In this document: in pieces, positions 8,761-17,443 of the stretch
How the letters are laid out: each line of letters opens with the position of its first letter
Numbering within the stretch: position 1 is the first letter of the stretch
Position numbers and translations under genes: made by a program
Source: Lipingzhangella_A rawalii
GTDB lineage: Bacteria > Actinomycetota > Actinomycetes > Streptosporangiales > Streptosporangiaceae
Length of the DNA stretch: 64,000 bases
Direction: 5' to 3'
Assembly (NCBI RefSeq): GCF_031628175.1
Contig: NZ_JAVLVT010000003.1
Coordinates: 248,001-312,000, forward strand
Notes under the pieces: model-generated
Database searches by the model: none
What the model was told of the DNA's origin: nothing
Seen by the model: the letters and a program-made list of their open reading frames with translations, nothing else

Positions 8761-8876
8761 TCGTGTCCGGTGGCCGTGGTGTGCCCCCAGTCCCCCACAA
8801 TTTGTTCCTCTGGAAGCGGTGTAGTCAACAGATTCGATCTGTCGCCTCCGCGTTTACCCAGGTCAGATTGTGTGAG

Positions 8877-8949
8877 AGCCGGCGAGGGGACTCGAACCCC
8901 TAACCTATCGCTTACAAGGCGATTGCTCTGCCAATTGAGCCACGCCGGC
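8877..8949 (-). tRNA. tRNA-Thr (anticodon TGT)
   Basis: On the minus strand a 73-base cloverleaf can be drawn. The acceptor GCCGGCG pairs with CGCCGGC plus discriminator T. The D-arm is GCTC...GAGC. The anticodon stem ATCGC/GCGAT closes the loop CTTGTAA, giving anticodon TGT (reads ACA, Thr). The T-arm is GGGG-TTCGAGT-CCCC. CCA is not encoded. It lies 44 bases beyond the 3' end of rlmB on the same strand. Confidence 0.93.
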
Positions 8950-8993
8950 AGGCCACCGCTCCCACGGAACGGCGACAGTCGCATGCTACCTGG

Positions 8994-9932
8994 TTACGCG
9001 CCACGCGACGACCGGCGGCGGGCAATCTCGTAGAGTGTCACTCCAGCAGCGACCGAGGCGTTGAGGGACTCGGTGCCGTGCATGGGAATGGCCGCCACCG
9101 CGTCGCAGGTCTGCCGGACCAGTCGGGACACTCCCTCTCCTTCGGCTCCCAGAACAAGAACCAGCGGATCGGTCACTAGGCTCAGCTCGTCGATGCGTGT
9201 CTCTGCCTGGCCGTCCAGGGCCACAGCGAACATTCCCTGGTCCTGATACGTACGCAGGGTACGGGTCAGATTGGTAACCCGGGCGACGGGAAGCCGGGCC
9301 AGGGTTCCGGCGGAGGTCTTCCACGCGGCGGTCGTCACACTCGCGGCGCGCCGCTCTGGAATCACCAGGCCGTGCGCGCCGAACGCCGCGGCCGAGCGGG
9401 CCACAGCCCCCAGGTTGTGCGGATCGGTCACACCGTCCAGAGCCACCACCAGGGGTGGGGCGTCGGTGTTTCGCGCACTGTCCAGCACCTCGTTCGGATC
9501 CACGTAGTGGAACGGGCGCACCCGCAGCATGATGCCCTGGTGGGCGAGTTCACCCTGACCGGCCCGCTGGAGTCGTCGGTCCAGATCCGCCCGGCTCTCC
9601 TCCACAACGGGAACGCCGGCGTCTCCGGCCAGCCGGGCGGCCTCGGTGATCCGGTCGTCAGAGTCGAGGCTGTTGGCAAGGTAGAGCCGTGTCGCCGGCA
9701 TCCCCGCACGCAGTGCCTCCACAACCGGATTGCGCCCCACGAGGAGATTCGGGTCCGCCGTCGGCTCGGGCCGTGCCGGAGGGGACGGCCGTTTGGCAGC
9801 GCGCGCACGCTGCCGGTCGGAGTACCAGTGTCGCTGCTCCGCGGGCAGTGTCGACTTCTTGCCCTGGAGCGAGCTCCGGCCCTTGCCCCCGGTGCCGCGG
9901 CTCGGCCCCTTGCGGCCACCCTTGCCAGCCAT
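8994..9932 (-). CDS. rlmB: 23S rRNA (guanosine-2'-O-)-methyltransferase, TrmH/SpoU family
   Basis: 312 residues. A basic N-terminal extension (KGGRKGPSRGTGGKGRSS) precedes the substrate-binding domain (LLVGRNPVVEALRAG) and the knotted SPOUT methyltransferase domain, with LDGVTDPHNLGAVARSAAAF (motif 1), LVLGAEGEGVSRL (motif 2) and IPMHGTESLNASVAAGVTLY (motif 3), which bind SAM. RlmB methylates G2251 of 23S rRNA. The ATG at 9932 is preceded by GAGGGGA; the longer frame to 10049 has no support. It follows cysS on the same strand, the conserved actinobacterial order. Confidence 0.93.
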   Translation of the reverse strand: MAGKGGRKGPSRGTGGKGRSSLQGKKSTLPAEQRHWYSDRQRARAAKRPSPPARPEPTADPNLLVGRNPVVEALRAGMPATRLYLANSLDSDDRITEAARLAGDAGVPVVEESRADLDRRLQRAGQGELAHQGIMLRVRPFHYVDPNEVLDSARNTDAPPLVVALDGVTDPHNLGAVARSAAAFGAHGLVIPERRAASVTTAAWKTSAGTLARLPVARVTNLTRTLRTYQDQGMFAVALDGQAETRIDELSLVTDPLVLVLGAEGEGVSRLVRQTCDAVAAIPMHGTESLNASVAAGVTLYEIARRRSSRGA

Positions 9933-10139
9933 CGTGTCCCCTCTGTGTCCTACAGTGCCGAACTCCCGGTCCGCGCACGGCGGACGCGAATCCCACGCGC
10001 GCCGACGCCCCTGGGCGAGACGATCTCGGACCGCACTATCGCGAACCACGGCCTTGCTCGTGAGGCTACCCGTCGTGGGCGGTCCCGCACTCCAGGGCGG
10101 GAACCGGACCAGCCTGGAGTCGTCGGAGGTGGACGGGCC

Positions 10140-11549
10140 TCAGCCGTGAGACAACACCCAGCGGGGACCGTTGGGAGTGTCCTCCACGGTGACCCCGGCC
10201 GCGCTCAGCCGATCCCGGATCTCGTCGGCCGTGGCGTAGTCCCTGCGGGCACGCGCGGCCTGCCGCTGTTCGAGCGCCAAGGGAACCAGCGCGTTGACGA
10301 TCTGGCGCAAACCCCCGTCGTCGCCCGATACCCAGGGCTGTGCCAGGGGATCCAGGCCCAGCACCGCGAGGGTCTGCCGAACCTGCCCGGCGAGTTCAGC
10401 CACCCGCTCCTTGTCGCCGGCACTCAGCGCGGTGTTGCCGTCCCGAACCAGGCCGTGCACCACGGCCAGGGCGGCCGGCACCCCCAAGTCGTCGTCGAGG
10501 GCCGCGGCGAAGTCCTCCGGCACCCGCGAGGCAGGCTCCACGGAGCCCACCAGATCCTGTGCCCTGCGCAGGAAACCTTCCAGGCGCTGGTAGGCGGCAG
10601 CGGCCTCGTACAGCGCCTCGTCGGAATAGTCCAGAACGGACCGATAGTGGGCCTGCCCCAGGTAGTACCGCAGCTCCACCGGTCGTACCTTCGTGAGGAT
10701 CACGGGGATGAGCAGCGAATTGCCCTCAGACTTGCTCATCTTCGATCCACCCACGGTAAGCAGCCCGTTGTGCAGCCAGTACCGGGCGAAGGGGTCGCCG
10801 GCTGCCTGTGACTGCGCAATCTCGTTCTCGTGGTGCGGAAAGACCAGATCCACCCCGCCGGCGTGGATATCGAACTCCGAGCCCAGGTACTTGGTGGCCA
10901 TGGCCGAGCATTCCAGATGCCAGCCGGGCCGACCTTCGCCCCAGGGTGTCTCCCAGCTCGGCTCACCGGGACGGGCACACTTCCACAGTGCGAAGTCGCG
11001 CGGATCCCGCTTGGCCCGCTCCTGCTCGGCGTCCGTGTCGCCGGCGGCACGCATATGGTCCAGGCGTTGGTTGGACAGGGCGCCGTAGTCGGGGAAGGAG
11101 CGCACGTCGAAATAGACACTGCCTGCGCCGTCCTCCGGCACATAGGCGTGTCCCCCGTCGACCAGCCGTCGCATAAGCGTGATCATCTCCGGCACGTGGC
11201 CGGTGGCCCGCGGCTCCACACTCGGTGGTAGGCAGCCCAGAGTGTCGTAGGCGGCCGTGAACGCGCGAAGGTTGCGCTCGCTGACCTCCCACCACGGGAT
11301 TCCCTCATCCTCGGCATTGGCGATGATCTTGTCGTCGATATCCGTGACGTTGCGACAGAACGTCACGCGATAGCCCTGAAACGTCAGCCAGCGCCGGAGG
11401 ATGTCGAAATGCACTCCGGAACGGATGTGCCCGATATGCGGCGGCGCCTGCACTGTGGCCCCGCACAGGTAGATCGAGACACATCCGGCGCGCAGCGGGG
11501 TGAAGGTCCGTACCTCGCGCGCACGAGTGTCATAGAAACGCAAGCTCAC
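10140..11549 (-). CDS. cysS: cysteinyl-tRNA synthetase
   Basis: 469-residue class I synthetase that charges tRNA-Cys. HIGH motif at H38-H41 (PPHIGHIRSG), KMSKS motif in GGSKMSKSEGN near residue 270, and zinc-ligand candidates Cys29 and the Cys in HLECSAMATKYLG. The C-terminal helical bundle carries the anticodon-binding part. Length is typical. The start is GTG at 11549 (SLRFYDTRAREV), the usual CysRS opening. In related genomes the order is carD-ispD-ispF-cysS-rlmB; here an opposite-strand gene separates cysS from ispF. Confidence 0.95.
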   Translation of the reverse strand: MSLRFYDTRAREVRTFTPLRAGCVSIYLCGATVQAPPHIGHIRSGVHFDILRRWLTFQGYRVTFCRNVTDIDDKIIANAEDEGIPWWEVSERNLRAFTAAYDTLGCLPPSVEPRATGHVPEMITLMRRLVDGGHAYVPEDGAGSVYFDVRSFPDYGALSNQRLDHMRAAGDTDAEQERAKRDPRDFALWKCARPGEPSWETPWGEGRPGWHLECSAMATKYLGSEFDIHAGGVDLVFPHHENEIAQSQAAGDPFARYWLHNGLLTVGGSKMSKSEGNSLLIPVILTKVRPVELRYYLGQAHYRSVLDYSDEALYEAAAAYQRLEGFLRRAQDLVGSVEPASRVPEDFAAALDDDLGVPAALAVVHGLVRDGNTALSAGDKERVAELAGQVRQTLAVLGLDPLAQPWVSGDDGGLRQIVNALVPLALEQRQAARARRDYATADEIRDRLSAAGVTVEDTPNGPRWVLSHG

Positions 11550-11682
11550 GCCTCCACCCTAGCGGTTCACCGAGCCGCACCGGTCCGGATGCGCGTGGCC
11601 GACACCGCGTCCGGTTTCGGCCCCGGGGGATTTCAGCGCCCGCCTCGTGCCGCGGGCCCACCTCGACTACTCTTCTCCCACG

Positions 11683-13182
11683 ATGGCCGTTACGTCCTCC
11701 TCCGCACCCGCCACGACGGCAGCCTCCCGCGGTTCACGCATCCTCACCGGGACCCTGGTCCTCGTGGGAGTCCTGGCCCTGGTGGCGTGTGCCATGCTGC
11801 TCTCCTACCACGGGCTCCTCCAGCTGGCCGTGCGCGGCAACGTCGGTGAGCCACACGCGCACGCCTACCCCGTCCTGTTCACCGTGCTGGTGCTGCTCAG
11901 CTTCGGGGCCAGCTACGTGCTGCGCGACGCGCCGCTGCGCACGCGCATACTGGCCGACCTGGCGGTACTGCTGCTGCTGGCCGTGGGTGCAGCCGCCAGC
12001 GCGGTGCACACCCTGGAACTCCCCATCTCCGAACAGAACCTGACCCTGGTGGTTACGGCGGTTCCCTGGGCGGCGGTGGGACTCGGGTTCTATCTGGCCG
12101 TAGCGGTCGGTTCACACCTGCGGGCCCAACGCCGGTCACCCACTCCCCAGACACGGCAGGCCCCGGACGCCACCGGCGGTTCCGCCTCCACCCCTTCCGC
12201 GGCACCCCCACTGCGGGGTTTCGTTCGCGACGCCACCACCGAGGACTCGTCCGGAACCGAGGCCACCGCGGCCCCCCGGGCCTCCGCCGGAAAGCAGAAC
12301 CCGGCCGACCTCGACGAGAGCCAGCAAAGCCAGGAGGACGGGACGAGCAGGGAGGCCACCTCGGGTAGCGAGCCCGAGCCGAGCTCCGGCTCGCCCGACA
12401 GGGAAACCGGTCTCGGACTCACCCCGACGGTGGGGGCGGCCGCTGATACGCCACCGGCCACCGCGGACACCGCAGATCCGCCCGCCCGTGGGGACAGCAC
12501 GGACAGCGGGGACAGCGGGGACAGCGGGGATAGCACTGCGACAGATGCCCCGGAACGGGACAGCAGCCCCGAGGACCGTCCCGAGCAGACCACCCGCCCC
12601 GGACCCGAACCGGACGATCACGAGCCCCGCGCGGACGCCACCGTCGGTCACGCGGCACCGACGGAGCAGGCAGCGCCCGGGGACCAGCTCCAAGATCACG
12701 CCGAGCACACACCCACGGCCGAGGACAACGAGCCGCAGCCCACGGACGGGACCGCGCCCGACGAGGACACGTCCCCCTCAGTCCGGGCGAGGCCACGGCT
12801 GGAGGCCCCGGCGACACTCCCGCAGCGCACTCCCGGGAAGAGCGCGTTTCCCCGACGGAGTCCCGGCCCGCGGAGCGCGGCGCCCGATCCCCCGGCTGAC
12901 AGGGACACGTCCACGGTGCAGCGCGACGAGGGCTTCGTGCCGGAGGACCAGGTGGACGACCCGGCCACCGACGAGGACCTGGCCCCCGTGGCCGGCTCCC
13001 CCGACGACATCCCGCGTCCCGATGCGGCCGGGGAACGGCACAACACCACCAGCGCCATCCCGCGCCGCGCCGTGATCACCCGTCCCGGGAACCGGCACAG
13101 CCGGGAAAGTCCATCGGGTCCGGGCACGGCGCCCCCCTCGGGGCGGGTGCGTAGCGGACCCGTGCCCCCGGACGACGACTGA
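11683..13182 (+). CDS. membrane protein with long disordered acidic tail
   Basis: About 499 residues. The first 150 hold four hydrophobic segments (GTLVLVGVLALVACAMLL, VLFTVLVLLSFGASYVL, ILADLAVLLLLAVGAAA, LVVTAVPWAAVGLGFYLAVA). The remaining 350 are low-complexity Pro/Asp/Glu/Ser/Thr-rich sequence with a run of SGDSGDSGDS near residue 280, which looks intrinsically disordered. I do not recognise a family. Start is either ATG 11683 or GTG 11647; neither has a good ribosome site. It sits on the opposite strand between cysS and ispF, interrupting a normally continuous cluster. Confidence 0.7.
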   Translation: MAVTSSSAPATTAASRGSRILTGTLVLVGVLALVACAMLLSYHGLLQLAVRGNVGEPHAHAYPVLFTVLVLLSFGASYVLRDAPLRTRILADLAVLLLLAVGAAASAVHTLELPISEQNLTLVVTAVPWAAVGLGFYLAVAVGSHLRAQRRSPTPQTRQAPDATGGSASTPSAAPPLRGFVRDATTEDSSGTEATAAPRASAGKQNPADLDESQQSQEDGTSREATSGSEPEPSSGSPDRETGLGLTPTVGAAADTPPATADTADPPARGDSTDSGDSGDSGDSTATDAPERDSSPEDRPEQTTRPGPEPDDHEPRADATVGHAAPTEQAAPGDQLQDHAEHTPTAEDNEPQPTDGTAPDEDTSPSVRARPRLEAPATLPQRTPGKSAFPRRSPGPRSAAPDPPADRDTSTVQRDEGFVPEDQVDDPATDEDLAPVAGSPDDIPRPDAAGERHNTTSAIPRRAVITRPGNRHSRESPSGPGTAPPSGRVRSGPVPPDDD

Positions 13183-13262
13183 CAGCGGGCGGTCCCGGCC
13201 GATACCACATCGGGTTCTATCGGGTTCTACGGACAGTGTGGCTGGCCGAGAGGCGTCCGGAG

Positions 13263-13781
13263 TCAGCCCTGCTGGGGATCGCGGTGCGGCTCGCTGGCCA
13301 CGCACAGGGCCGTGGCGACGGCTGCGATACCCTCCCCGCGCCCGGTCAATCCCAGTCCGTCCGTGGTGGTCGCGGTGACGGTGACCGAGGCTCCGACGGC
13401 CGAGCCTAGAACCTGCTCCGCCTCGACACGACGCGGACCGAGCTTGGGGCGATTCCCGATGACCTGGATCGCGACATTGCCGATCTCGTAGCCGTGCTGG
13501 CGTACCCGTCGTGCGGTCTCCGCCAGGAGCGCCCGACCGCTGGCACCGCTCCACTGGGGATCCGAGGTGCCGAACTGGCTCCCCAGGTCCCCGAGCCCAC
13601 AGGCCGACAGCAGTGCGTCGCAGGCAGCGTGCGCCGCGACGTCGCCGTCGGAATGCCCGGCAATACCGGGCTCACCGGGCCAGTCCAGGCCTGCCAACGC
13701 CAGGGACCTGGTGTCATCAAAGGGGTGGACGTCGACCCCGACGCCCACCCGCGGCAGAATCGGTCCGTTCCCGGAGCTCAA
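13263..13781 (-). CDS. ispF: 2-C-methyl-D-erythritol 2,4-cyclodiphosphate synthase
   Basis: Fifth enzyme of the MEP isoprenoid pathway. It cyclises CDP-methylerythritol 2-phosphate with release of CMP. Visible signatures are VGVGVDVHPF (metal ligands D and H), LAGLDWPGEPGIAGHSDGDV, ACDALLSACGLGDLGSQF and TTTDGLGLTGRGEGIAA. 172 residues, slightly longer than usual. The start is a TTG at 13781 that overlaps the carD stop, so translation is probably coupled. IspD, which normally lies between carD and ispF, is absent. Confidence 0.93.
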   Translation of the reverse strand: MSSGNGPILPRVGVGVDVHPFDDTRSLALAGLDWPGEPGIAGHSDGDVAAHAACDALLSACGLGDLGSQFGTSDPQWSGASGRALLAETARRVRQHGYEIGNVAIQVIGNRPKLGPRRVEAEQVLGSAVGASVTVTATTTDGLGLTGRGEGIAAVATALCVASEPHRDPQQG

Positions 13782-14260
13782 TTCGTCAGGACTTCGTCGA
13801 GCAATGCCTCGGCTTTGTCCTCGTTCGTTCGCTCTGCAAGTGCCAACTCACTGACCAGGATCTGACGTGCCTTCGCCAGCATTCGCTTCTCGCCGGCCGA
13901 AAGGCCACGCTCCCGATCGCGCCGCCAAAGGTCTCGAACGACCTCTGCGACCTTGTTGACATCCCCGGAGGCGAGTTTCTCCAAATTCGCCTTGTACCGC
14001 CGGGACCAGTTCGTGGGTTCCTCGGTGTGCGGCGCCCGCAGCACCTCGAAGACGTGGTCCAGGCCCTCCTGGCCCACCACATCCCGGACACCGACCTCCT
14101 GCGCGTTCTCCGCGGGAACGCGTACAGTAAGATCACCCTTGTCAACCTTCAAGACGAGATAGGTTCTGTCCTCGCCCTTGATAACGCGATTCTCGATCGC
14201 TTCGATACGAGCAGCCCCATGATGGGGGTAGACAACGGTGTCGCCGACCTTGAAAGCCAT
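13778..14260 (-). CDS. carD: CarD family RNA-polymerase-binding transcription factor
   Basis: 160 residues. The N-terminal Tudor-like RNAP-interaction domain (FKVGDTVVYPHHGAARIEAI) is followed by the helical DNA-binding domain containing NWSRRYKANLEKLASGDVNKV with the Trp that stabilises open promoter complexes in mycobacterial CarD. It binds the RNAP beta subunit and raises initiation at housekeeping promoters. Upstream, a TAGGAT -10 box lies at 14288-14293 on this strand. Its last codons overlap the start of ispF. Confidence 0.95.
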   Translation of the reverse strand: MAFKVGDTVVYPHHGAARIEAIENRVIKGEDRTYLVLKVDKGDLTVRVPAENAQEVGVRDVVGQEGLDHVFEVLRAPHTEEPTNWSRRYKANLEKLASGDVNKVAEVVRDLWRRDRERGLSAGEKRMLAKARQILVSELALAERTNEDKAEALLDEVLTN

Positions 14261-14287
14261 GTGACAAGTACCCCTTCCGCTGGCCTC

Positions 14288-14316
14288 ATCCTACCACGAA
14301 TCGGCACTGACGGACA
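14288..14316 (-). promoter_or_regulatory. candidate carD promoter
   Basis: On the minus strand a TAGGAT hexamer occupies 14288-14293, with the weak -35 TGTCCG at 14311-14316 and a 17-base spacer. It lies 27 bases before the carD ATG with AAGGGG as ribosome site between them. On the plus strand, TAGGAT at 14564-14569 could serve the lipoprotein gene. Apart from these boxes the 14261-14618 gap shows no gene. Confidence 0.4.
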
Positions 14317-14618
14317 CGAACGACGTTTACAACGATGCAGGTCAGGGCAGGTATGTGGGTCTTGACAAACGTGAGTTGAACGATCTCGGTGTGCGGAGGA
14401 CAGTCCTGGATCGGGGCGCCGTGGCTGCCTCGGCAATCGCTCGGACCCGAGCGGCCGGTGCCCTCTCTGGTCGGTACGGTGATACGGCCAGGGTGCGCAC
14501 CGGCCGGTCATCGCGATTGCGCGGCTTTCCGTGCCCCACCAGCGCCGCGCGCACGCCTGCGGTTAGGATACTGGCCGACCGGTTCGTCGTCTCCCTAGGC
14601 ATGAGGAGTTACCTGGCC

Positions 14619-15356
14619 ATGCGTAGTAGCAAGCCCGCACCCAGCACCAGGCGGAACGTCGGCTTCGCCGCCATCGCGGCCGCCGCCGCCCCGGTCGTTG
14701 CCGGATGCGGTGCCGCGGAGGCGAACCCGGAGAGCCCGGCGTGGGACTACGTTGCCAGCGCCGGCGCCAACGGGGCCACCAACGGGATGGAGGCCCACGG
14801 TGCCGTCGTGATCGGCCCCGAGGTCTGCGAGGTGCTTCCGGAAGGCTCGGACGTCGGTTTCTACGCGATGCTCGCCAACACCTCGGTCCCCGACGGGCGG
14901 GACCTGGAGGGGCTCACCCGCGACGAACTGGAGTCGGAGCTGGCCGAGTACACCGACGAGCTCACCGACATCACCGTGTCCGTCCCGGACGAACCTCGGG
15001 GGGAACACGAGGCGGAGGTTTCGGCCGCCAGTGTGGACTTCGACGGCCCGCTTGAGGTCGTTCCCGAGCAGCCCGTACAGATTTCCCACGAAGACCCGTT
15101 GGCGGTACTCGAGGAGCTGGACAGCGACCTGCGCGGAGGCGAGTACATCCAGATGACCCTGTCGTTCGCAGAAGCCGGGGACATGACCATGGACGTACCG
15201 GTGATGAACCGCAACGAGCTGGAGACCAGCGGCTTCTCGGAGTACCCGGAGCTGGCCGCGGCCGCGGACGAAGACGGAGACGGAGACGAGGACGGGGACG
15301 CCGAGGCGGACGAGGCCACAGCCCCCAGCGAGTGCCAGCCGGAGCGGGACGATTAG
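14619..15356 (+). CDS. LpqE-like secreted lipoprotein
   Basis: 245 residues. A lipoprotein signal ends in APVVAGC, with lipidated Cys30. The domain body (GANGATNGMEAHGAVVIG, FYAMLANTS, and EYIQMTLSFAEAGDMTMDVP near the end) has the layout of mycobacterial LpqE-type lipoproteins, in which a beta-rich domain ends in a strand pair. The C-terminus is a Glu/Asp tail. In M. tuberculosis lpqE also diverges from carD, so synteny supports the name; sequence similarity is judged by eye. The ATG at 14619 has GAGGAG 10 bases upstream; another ATG lies at 14601. Confidence 0.7.
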   Translation: MRSSKPAPSTRRNVGFAAIAAAAAPVVAGCGAAEANPESPAWDYVASAGANGATNGMEAHGAVVIGPEVCEVLPEGSDVGFYAMLANTSVPDGRDLEGLTRDELESELAEYTDELTDITVSVPDEPRGEHEAEVSAASVDFDGPLEVVPEQPVQISHEDPLAVLEELDSDLRGGEYIQMTLSFAEAGDMTMDVPVMNRNELETSGFSEYPELAAAADEDGDGDEDGDAEADEATAPSECQPERDD

Positions 15357-15367
15357 CCACGGGCCGT

Positions 15368-15417
15368 GCCGGGCGAACGGCAGGCGCTCCAGGCCCGCAT
15401 ACCGTGATTCGCCCGGC
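15368..15417. terminator. bidirectional terminator-like hairpin
   Basis: GCCGGGCGAA (15368-15377) pairs perfectly with TTCGCCCGGC (15408-15417) across a 30-base loop. It lies between the converging ends of the lipoprotein gene and regX3, so it may serve both. Confidence 0.45.
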
Positions 15418-15458
15418 CCCGGCCGGGGGGCGTGGGCCCGGTCAGCCCACCGGCGTCC

Positions 15459-16148
15459 TCAGCTCTCGGCCGGTTCGAACTTGTACCCCAGTCCCCGCAC
15501 GGTCACAATGTGTCGGGGATCCGCAGGGTCCACCTCGATCTTGGCGCGCAGGCGCTTGATGTGCACGTCCAGGGTCTTGGTGTCCCCCACATAGTCGGCG
15601 CCCCAGACCCGGTCGATCAGCTGCATCCGGGTCAGGACCCGCCCGGCGTTGCGCAACAACACCTCGAGCAGTTCGAACTCCTTCAACGGCAGCTGCACGT
15701 TCTCCCCGGTCACGGTCACCACGTGCCGTTCCACATCCATGCGCACGGGGCCGGCCTCCAGGGTGGCCGGCACCATGGCCTCCTCCTCACCTCGGCGGCG
15801 CAGCACGGCCCGGATGCGAGCCATCAGCTCCCGGGTGGAGAAGGGTTTCGTCACATAGTCGTCGGCACCGAGCTCCAGCCCGACCACCTTGTCGATCTCA
15901 CTGTCCTTGGCGGTCAGCATGATGACCGGGACGCCCGAGCGTTGGCGCAGGGTGCGACACACCTCCGTGCCGGACAGTCCGGGCAACATCAGATCCAGGA
16001 CCACCAGGTCGGCTCCGGTGCGGTCGAAGGTTTCCAGAGCCGCGGTTCCGGTCTCCGCCACCGCGACCTCGAAGCCCTCCTTGCGGAGCATGTACGACAG
16101 GGCATCGCTGTACGACTCCTCGTCCTCAACGACGAGTACACGCGTCAC
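15459..16148 (-). CDS. regX3: OmpR-type response regulator RegX3/PhoP
   Basis: 229 residues. Receiver domain: RVLVVEDEESYSDALSYML, phosphoacceptor Asp in DLVVLDLMLPGLSG, signature Lys in LGADDYVTKPFSTREL. Winged-helix effector: LPLKEFELLEVLLRNAGRVLTR and RLRAKIEVDPADPRHIVTVRGLGYKF. It is the output of the SenX3 phosphate-sensing kinase. The GTG at 16148 overlaps the senX3 stop by four bases (GTGA), which implies coupled translation. Confidence 0.93.
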   Translation of the reverse strand: MTRVLVVEDEESYSDALSYMLRKEGFEVAVAETGTAALETFDRTGADLVVLDLMLPGLSGTEVCRTLRQRSGVPVIMLTAKDSEIDKVVGLELGADDYVTKPFSTRELMARIRAVLRRRGEEEAMVPATLEAGPVRMDVERHVVTVTGENVQLPLKEFELLEVLLRNAGRVLTRMQLIDRVWGADYVGDTKTLDVHIKRLRAKIEVDPADPRHIVTVRGLGYKFEPAES

Positions 16149-17320
16149 TGTGCTGCCTCCCGATCGGTGTCGTTGGTGGAGCGTCCAGGCTCCTGTGTGG
16201 TCGGCCGCGGCAGACGTAGGGTGAACGTCGACCCGGCCCCCTCCTTGCTCCACACCGTGACCTCGCCGTGGTGGTGGGTCATGATGTGCTTCACGATCGC
16301 GAGCCCGAGGCCGGTGCCACCCGTGGCACGGCTCCGTGCCGCGTCGACGCGGTAGAAGCGTTCGAAAATCCGCTCCAGGTCCTGGTGCGGGATTCCGATC
16401 CCCTGGTCGGCGATACTGATGTCAATGGTGCGCTCGGTAACCTCCGCCGAGATCGACACCCGGGTGCGCTCCGGGCTGTAGGCGACCGCGTTGGCGACCA
16501 GATTGCGAACCGCAGTGACGAGTAGCCCCTCGTCGCCGTAGACGATCAGCCCGGTGAAGTCACCGGAGGCGAGCTCGATGTCCTTGGCCTCCGCCGAGAG
16601 CCGCACCGCGTCCAGAGCCTCCTCGACCGTGGCCGCCAGATCCACGGCGACCGGATCCGTCATGGGTTCGGCACCCTGGATTCGGGACAGGGTGATGAGG
16701 TCCTGGATGACCTTGGTCAGCCGGTCGGCCTCCTGGCTCATCCGGGCGGTGAAGCGGCGCACCGCCTCGGGGTCGTCGCTGGCCTCGGAGATGGTTTCCG
16801 CCAGCAGCGACAGGGCACCGACCGGAGTCTTGAGCTCGTGGCTGATATTGGCAACGAAGTCGCGCCGTACGGCCTCGACCCGCTGGCGTTCCGTTTGGTC
16901 CTCCGCCAGGACCAACACCAGCCCCATACCGCCGAGTGGGGCCACCCGCACCGCGAAGGAGGTCGAGTCCGGCCCGAACCGGCGCACCGACACCTCGATC
17001 TCCGTTTCCCGGATGACACCATCTCGGCGCACCTGCCGCGCCAGGGCGAGCAACTCGGAGATCACCAGCTCCTCCCCCCGGACGATGCCGAAGGCACGTG
17101 CCGCAGAACTCGCCCGCAACACCCGGTCCGCCGAGTCGAGCACCACGGCCGAGGACGGAAGCGCGGTCAACACTTCCGCGATTCCGGGAGGTAGCTCGGG
17201 CTCCATCGGCTGGTACGGGGACGGTGGGCTCGGCTTCGGGCGCCGGGAGAACCGCCCCAGCACAACTCCCAGGATCAGCCCGACGACGCCGGTCAGCGCG
17301 GCGATCAGCTCTGCGTGCAC
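16145..17320 (-). CDS. senX3: phosphate-responsive sensor histidine kinase SenX3
   Basis: 391 residues. One N-terminal membrane segment (LIAALTGVVGLILGVVLG), a PAS-like domain (about 50-150), the dimerisation domain with phospho-His in FVANISHELKTPVGALSLLA, then an HATPase_c domain with N-box VRNLVANAVAYSP and G-box DQGIGIPHQDLERIFERFYRVD plus TGGTGLGLAIVKHI. In mycobacteria this kinase is held in check by the Pst/PhoU complex when phosphate is plentiful; here phoU is its immediate divergent neighbour. The kinase runs straight into regX3. Confidence 0.93.
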   Translation of the reverse strand: MHAELIAALTGVVGLILGVVLGRFSRRPKPSPPSPYQPMEPELPPGIAEVLTALPSSAVVLDSADRVLRASSAARAFGIVRGEELVISELLALARQVRRDGVIRETEIEVSVRRFGPDSTSFAVRVAPLGGMGLVLVLAEDQTERQRVEAVRRDFVANISHELKTPVGALSLLAETISEASDDPEAVRRFTARMSQEADRLTKVIQDLITLSRIQGAEPMTDPVAVDLAATVEEALDAVRLSAEAKDIELASGDFTGLIVYGDEGLLVTAVRNLVANAVAYSPERTRVSISAEVTERTIDISIADQGIGIPHQDLERIFERFYRVDAARSRATGGTGLGLAIVKHIMTHHHGEVTVWSKEGAGSTFTLRLPRPTTQEPGRSTNDTDREAAQ

Positions 17321-17370
17321 AATTCGAGCCTAACCGGACAGGCTTCCACGACGTTCCCCGCGGCCGCGTG

Positions 17371-17421
17371 TTATAACCGAGATTCCCACAGAGTTAACCG
17401 ACACGCCGCGGGCGGTTCATG
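17371..17421. promoter_or_regulatory. candidate PHO-box-like repeats in the senX3/phoU divergent region
   Basis: Three related heptamer-like segments recur at 22-base steps, two 11-base PHO units: TTATAACC at 17371, GTTAACCG at 17393 and GTTCATGC at 17415. Actinobacterial PhoP/RegX3 sites are 11-base direct repeats with a GTTCACC-like core. The match to consensus is partial; position between senX3 and phoU is the main support. Confidence 0.3.
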
Positions 17422-17443
17422 CACGCCCTGGAAGGATGGGGGC

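Noticed and set aside
9372..10811. 479-codon frame on the plus strand
   Set aside because: Antisense to rlmB and cysS; no recognisable domain.
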